DNA of 64,000 bases, taken from positions 33,554 through 97,553 of the forward strand of contig NZ_MAQW01000004.1 in assembly GCF_001682855.1 (NCBI RefSeq), given 5' to 3'. The notes below the pieces were generated by a model. The model made no database searches and had not been told where the DNA came from. It saw only the letters and a list, made by a program, of their open reading frames with translations. Shown piece after piece: positions 59,426 through 64,000 of this stretch. Position 1 is the stretch's first letter; the number at the start of each line of letters is the position of its first letter. The position numbers and the translations under genes were made by a program. The stretch comes from Bacillus sp. FJAT-27264 (lineage in GTDB: Bacteria > Bacillota > Bacilli > Paenibacillales > Paenibacillaceae).

Positions 59426-62400
59426 TTAACTTGTTCGATGTAATCTGAAGTATTCTCCCCAATTACCAAGTACCGTGATTGTGACTTTGTCTGTCTTCGT
59501 CTGATATTCGTTAGTTGCCACAAAAGTGAAGGTGATCGGTCCGTCTGGCAAATGTTCGAATGAAGGATCAAACAAGGAACCGGTCCAATACGTTTTGTCC
59601 GAATCAATAGGTGTTAGCTGAGTAGTGAACCCGCCGTCCATTGTTACTGTGATAGTATCCGGTAAGCCCGTCGCGTCCGCAACTAACACGAATTTTTCCC
59701 CTGCCCAGAATATTGAATACCCCCGCGGAAGATTCAGATCCCCGGTCTGTTGCAGATTGTAATTCATTCGGTTAATATTCCATTCGTCCGTATGCTTTAC
59801 CCCACCTTTGACACTAAGAAGATTGACCATAAAGTATTTACGTGCTGACACAGCGCTCCAGTCAAATCCGTCAAACACCTGGACTTCAACTGCATACTTC
59901 TCATTCTCAATCAGGGCATCTGCAGGAATCTGCCACTGAGTAGCATTAGAAATCTTATCCCCGGACTGTACTTTAATCGCGCCTGTTGCAAGATTGATGA
60001 TTTTAACCCGGAATTGTTGCTGAAGATCTCCATCATCATCCTGGTACTCCCACTTCATGATTGGAGTGAGTGTGCTGGCAATGGTCGGCTTATTCGGGTT
60101 ATCGCTGGTTGGATAAGTGATGTTTACCTTCGGTAACCGGTTTACTACAGTGATACTTTGAGATAACTCTCTAAACAGCCCCAGTGAATCTGTAACTACT
60201 TGTCGGTAAGTAAATGCACCGTTAGTAGTGAATTGCTTGGTGAAATCCTTTTGTGAGCTGGCTAAGCCTTCTGTGCCATTCCCCGGTTTGAGGAAATACT
60301 TGTAACTAATAGTATCACCCTTTAGTTCATCGGGATCTGTTGCCGTGCTTTTAATGCTCAAGATATCTGTCCGATAAATCGGAACTTTCGTAGCATCCTT
60401 TCCGGTATTCGTAATCAGCGTAAACCCAGGTCTCGGTGGGTTATCGATGATGAACGATTTTTCATTGGAAACCTCAGACCATGAACCTTTGGAATAGGCT
60501 CGTCCTAGAACCGTGAAATATTCAAACCGTTCGAAAGTTCCATTAGGAATCTGATATTGCCGGATGAAACCGGTACTATCTGGATTCTCAACGCTTTTAG
60601 CCAGTAATCCCTGCTTGGTGAAAAACTCCAGTCTGTACTTTTCTTGCGGATCATTTTCCGGGTCGGAATACGTCCATTGAATTAATGGGTCCCCTTGTTT
60701 CTCACTGTCCAATATTGAAGGAGCTGCTACCGTACCTGTTGGGGATGTTAATGTCATCGTAGGTGGTAAGTTTGGAGCAACATTTATTTTTATTGAAGCT
60801 ATGTTAGACTTATCCCCGATCTGGTCCACCGACCAATGCTCCAGGCTGTAAATACCGGGGGTCGGGAAGTTAACATTAATATCCTTTGTTCGGTAAGAAG
60901 TGATTTCACCGTCACTATCCGTAAGCTTCCAATAATATTGCAAACTGCTTACGTCAGAAGAATCGAGATCACTAGCACCTGACTTGTACGTTTTACTATC
61001 ATATTGGTAGGCAGATTCAGTTCCTATAATCGCTGCAGTCGGAACGTGATTTAACACCTTAAACAATCTCGTTGCACTGGAACTAAGCGAACCGTCTGAG
61101 GCGGTCAATCGCATCTCCCAACCATCTGAAATGGCTTGCTGCTGGCTAATGCCATTTTGAGCGATCAGATCTCGGATTGTCATGTTCTGGTTCCGTTTAT
61201 TACCTGCCCAATAATATGGACTACTATTGTTTCTTGCGTACCAGACATAGGACAGGTTATCTCCGTCTTCATCCGGATCTGGTGTCATATTTTCCATCGT
61301 AATTAACGTATCCCGATATACTTCTGGTGGCATGTTAAAGGCGGCTACCGGTGGATGATTTATGACATTCACTATCTGGCTGTATGGTTCAGACCAAAGC
61401 CCACGATTATCGTGTACCTTAAGAGTGATCTGATACGTCCCCACCCCAAATTGAGCAATATTTGGTGGAGTAGCAGGTCCACCCCAATAAGGCCATAACT
61501 CCTGCCAACCATTTTTAATCACAGACCATTGATATATATCCAATGGGTCGTTATCGGGATCGAAAGACTTATCTGTTATTGTCGTTGCTTTTCGATAAGA
61601 GACGATATTCGGGTCCACTGTAAAGAGTGCCACCGGTGGTAAATTTGTAGCAGCTCCAACCGTACGCTGGCACCAGTCGCTCCAAACCCCTAATCCATTC
61701 TCCCCATCCATGTCTCTCACTCGCAAACGAATGTCATATTGATCAGTAGAAGGAAGATTTGGTGGTGGCGGACCATCAATCCAAACCCCGGATTCTGTTT
61801 TCTTGTATTGCCATTGGCGATCAACCAACCCCTTGCTGGCGGTACTAATATGGTCAAGATCGTAACTACTATCTGTGATTTGTAGTGTGCCGCCCACCAA
61901 TTTGGCCGAGAATAAAGCAATCGGTTTCCTGTGTACATGGAAGGTCATGGAGGATAAGTTATCACGGCTCCATTTCCGATAGATATCAAAGCGGTCATCG
62001 TTTAATGGGTTATCGCGGCCTTGGAATGTTACCGTGTATACCCCACTCAACGGAAATGTGAGATAGGGAGTTGTTCTCCAAAGTCCGCTGTCTCCAATAA
62101 TTCCCATAGAGTTGTCATAAAAGTTAGGATCATGGTCGTATCTGTAACGCTCTGAGTATTTAGGATCGCCTTCAGAGTCAAAAAATTTCGTCCTTACCTC
62201 TACTGGTGTATCTACTAAAATAAAGGATTTATTACGCATCTGCTGCTTAACGTTAATGGTTAAATTTGCAGTTTTCTTCATTCCGGAAGGATCTGATGCC
62301 GTGATATTCATCGTATAATTTCCTGGTGGCAGAGAATCATCAATAGCATCAATTGGTATTGAAAACGGCTTAGCTAGCAAAGCCTGCGGAATAACTGTGT

Positions 62401-63211
62401 TTTTGTAGAATAAATTTGGGATCTCCGCAGTTACTGTAACATCTTCGCCGTCTGGGTCATTTACAAACCCTTCAATCGTTGTGCCACTTAATCCCGTTGC
62501 ATTAATTAGAAGCTGGTTATTGGGCGACGTGACTGATAAATTAGGTGGATGATTTGGAATTAGAGGATAAATGGGTGAGCCATTTACCAACCATTTTGAA
62601 TAATTATCAAGATTGATTTGGGTACTGAAATTATAATTAAAGGTTATCGCTTTAGGTTCAACAAAAGGTTCACCCCATGCAGAATATGGAGACACGCTCT
62701 CTGTATCCGGATTTGATAGATTGAATTCTGTTTTCTCATGCCATTCAAATCCATATTTATCTACTGAACCCACGTAATTCTCCCAAGATAGTTCCCTTGC
62801 ACCATACCACGCACCAGTATCGTTTGGCGATTCAGGACGTTGCAGGAGATTAAAACCTAAATACAGCTTTGCTCTTACAGCTCGTTCTCCAGTATTTGTA
62901 GTAATGGGTATTCCGATATTTCCCGTTACGATAGGGTTGTCAGGAATATCAAAAGTAAACTTTTTGGTAGTTTTGTTAAACTGTATATTAGTGAGGGTGA
63001 ATGCTGGAGCGTAATAACTTATCGCACCGCGAAAATCCCCCGCACTATTAGATATTGGATAAACAGTAATGTTCCTGTAATTGATGATATCATCACCTTC
63101 TGCCGCAGAGACGGTCGCATTCACTTCCTTTCCCCCAGGCATATGTTCGGGGAACATAGAGGTCAGGAGAATAAACACCATGACCATGACAATTTTTTTA
63201 GAAAATTTCAT
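59426..63211 (-). CDS. Large secreted PKD/Ig-like repeat surface protein
   Basis: A 1261-aa protein. Signal peptide MKFSKKIVMVMVFILLTSMF ... SAAEGDD. A unique N-terminal region of about 210 residues is followed by about ten Ig/PKD-like repeats, recognisable from PPVA-x-F and D-P-D-x-D-x-L/V-x-Y-x-W. The C-terminus has no LPXTG, SLH or membrane helix, so attachment is indirect or it is released. The adjacent genes suggest a partner adhesin. Confidence 0.88.
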   Translation of the reverse strand: MKFSKKIVMVMVFILLTSMFPEHMPGGKEVNATVSAAEGDDIINYRNITVYPISNSAGDFRGAISYYAPAFTLTNIQFNKTTKKFTFDIPDNPIVTGNIGIPITTNTGERAVRAKLYLGFNLLQRPESPNDTGAWYGARELSWENYVGSVDKYGFEWHEKTEFNLSNPDTESVSPYSAWGEPFVEPKAITFNYNFSTQINLDNYSKWLVNGSPIYPLIPNHPPNLSVTSPNNQLLINATGLSGTTIEGFVNDPDGEDVTVTAEIPNLFYKNTVIPQALLAKPFSIPIDAIDDSLPPGNYTMNITASDPSGMKKTANLTINVKQQMRNKSFILVDTPVEVRTKFFDSEGDPKYSERYRYDHDPNFYDNSMGIIGDSGLWRTTPYLTFPLSGVYTVTFQGRDNPLNDDRFDIYRKWSRDNLSSMTFHVHRKPIALFSAKLVGGTLQITDSSYDLDHISTASKGLVDRQWQYKKTESGVWIDGPPPPNLPSTDQYDIRLRVRDMDGENGLGVWSDWCQRTVGAATNLPPVALFTVDPNIVSYRKATTITDKSFDPDNDPLDIYQWSVIKNGWQELWPYWGGPATPPNIAQFGVGTYQITLKVHDNRGLWSEPYSQIVNVINHPPVAAFNMPPEVYRDTLITMENMTPDPDEDGDNLSYVWYARNNSSPYYWAGNKRNQNMTIRDLIAQNGISQQQAISDGWEMRLTASDGSLSSSATRLFKVLNHVPTAAIIGTESAYQYDSKTYKSGASDLDSSDVSSLQYYWKLTDSDGEITSYRTKDINVNFPTPGIYSLEHWSVDQIGDKSNIASIKINVAPNLPPTMTLTSPTGTVAAPSILDSEKQGDPLIQWTYSDPENDPQEKYRLEFFTKQGLLAKSVENPDSTGFIRQYQIPNGTFERFEYFTVLGRAYSKGSWSEVSNEKSFIIDNPPRPGFTLITNTGKDATKVPIYRTDILSIKSTATDPDELKGDTISYKYFLKPGNGTEGLASSQKDFTKQFTTNGAFTYRQVVTDSLGLFRELSQSITVVNRLPKVNITYPTSDNPNKPTIASTLTPIMKWEYQDDDGDLQQQFRVKIINLATGAIKVQSGDKISNATQWQIPADALIENEKYAVEVQVFDGFDWSAVSARKYFMVNLLSVKGGVKHTDEWNINRMNYNLQQTGDLNLPRGYSIFWAGEKFVLVADATGLPDTITVTMDGGFTTQLTPIDSDKTYWTGSLFDPSFEHLPDGPITFTFVATNEYQTKTDKVTITVLGNWGEYFRLHRTS

Positions 63212-63224
63212 TTTGTTCCTCCTT

Positions 63225-64000
63225 CTATAGATCCCAGTCGACTTCTGGTGCGCGGTTGTTTACTTCTACAATCCGCTCAATCACATTCTGAGTTTTTTCA
63301 GAATTGATTCGCTGTCTGTCATTATCCGAAACAAATTCCTCAATCGTCGGCTGTCCAAACTCTTCAATGACTGTCAGTCGAATCTCATACTTCCCTACTT
63401 TGTACAATTCCAAATTTAGACGGGTCTTGTTTTCTTCGTCGAAGGTTACCCACACTTCGTCCGTAAAAATCCCATTGTTATTGGAATCATATCGATATTC
63501 CCAGATCCGTCGAACGATATTGTCCTTATCTGGAGAAAAGGACATATCTTCAATGGAAACAACTGCTTTATTCCAGTTACTCGGATCTCTATATGTCTTA
63601 CCTGGCACTGAAAAATATGCAAATGGGACTTCATCCGGAGCGATATCAAAAGTAATCTCCCCATCGGCTCCATACCCTGCTGTATTTTCTACATGGATAG
63701 TGGCTTTATACTTGCCCGGCTTCTTAAAGAGTACATCTTTGCTCTCCAATTCTGCTAAGCTGCCGCTATATCTAATATCCGTATTGGTTCCACCGCTGAT
63801 TGCGCTGATGGTTACCCAAGTCTTTGACTTAATGATCGGGAATCTTGTTGGACTTTGGCTGGTGTTGGTTAATGTGGTTTTTCGATTCTGCTTTAAAGAT
63901 CCGTAAATTTGGAGACTGGCAGACGGAATCGGCTCAATAACGGTCACTTCGGTGCTGGTGCTGCCGGTAAGACCGTCATTATCCACTACAGTAAGAGTAA
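63225..64000 (-). CDS. PKD-repeat surface protein, N-terminus beyond window edge
   Basis: The frame is open to base 64000, so the start lies outside; an internal GTG at 63986 is not the start. It contains LTVVDNDGLTGST-type PKD endings, YGADGEITFDIAPDEVPFAY, a PKD-like domain with SFSPDKDNIVRRIWEYRYD, and the terminal NNRAPEVDWDL. It ends 13 bp before the 1261-aa gene; the two are one operon and may act together. Confidence 0.83.
   Translation of the reverse strand, partial: TLTVVDNDGLTGSTSTEVTVIEPIPSASLQIYGSLKQNRKTTLTNTSQSPTRFPIIKSKTWVTISAISGGTNTDIRYSGSLAELESKDVLFKKPGKYKATIHVENTAGYGADGEITFDIAPDEVPFAYFSVPGKTYRDPSNWNKAVVSIEDMSFSPDKDNIVRRIWEYRYDSNNNGIFTDEVWVTFDEENKTRLNLELYKVGKYEIRLTVIEEFGQPTIEEFVSDNDRQRINSEKTQNVIERIVEVNNRAPEVDWDL

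Overview
This window looks like part of a large conjugative plasmid, or an integrated relative, from a Paenibacillus-like Firmicute. The reasons are an AT-rich sequence with strong purine-rich ribosome binding sites, an S-layer-homology surface protein, a Gram-positive type IV secretion system, a ParM/ParR partition pair, a plasmid primase-like protein, and a fused topoisomerase of the topoisomerase VIII type, a family reported from plasmids including a Paenibacillus one. The species assignment is inference. Almost every gene lies on the minus strand. The exceptions I can support are two tiny overlapping ORFs near 45.6 kb and a short RNA-like unit at 29.4-29.6 kb.

Layout: 0-2.1 kb, a two-gene unit ending in topoisomerase VIII (cut by the left edge). 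2.2-6.3 kb, a large fibronectin/SLH adhesin with a 24-copy 27-bp repeat. 6.4-15.8 kb, a Tad/Flp-type pilus operon (minor-pilin-like proteins, four tiny pilin-like peptides, TadC, TadB, a CpaF fragment, CpaF/TadA, two TadZ/CpaE-like ATPases, a CpaB-like protein). 16-26.2 kb, a winged-helix-like protein, a DUF3991/Toprim primase-like protein, the VirD4 coupling protein, a MobP-type relaxase and its small accessory protein. 26.2-26.9 kb, a gene-free oriT region with an RP4-like nic sequence, several hairpins and a cluster of GTAAGAT boxes.

27-52 kb is the side of nic predicted to enter the recipient first. It holds many small unknown proteins plus DUF3560, DUF932, SSB and a C5 DNA methyltransferase, an AbrB-like regulator, parMR and a double PemK/MazF-like protein. 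52.6-59.1 kb is the mating-pair-formation operon (VirB2-, VirB6-, PrgI-, VirB4-, NlpC/P60- and VirB8-like). 59.3-64 kb holds two large secreted PKD/Ig-repeat proteins, the second cut by the right edge.

Three things stand out. (1) A solitary 32-nt type I-C CRISPR repeat at 29470-29501 has its own apparent promoter and terminator and no array or cas genes. This is the architecture of an RNA anti-CRISPR (Racr), and it sits about 3 kb inside the predicted leading region. (2) Two plasmid-wide cis-element families recur in front of operons: 7-bp GTAAGAT boxes phased at about 12 bp, and a promoter/operator module (TTGCAT-like -35, 17-bp spacer containing TAATACGTGA, TATAAT-like -10). (3) A Tad pilus locus and giant surface proteins share one element with a conjugation system, which suggests that cell attachment is part of its biology.
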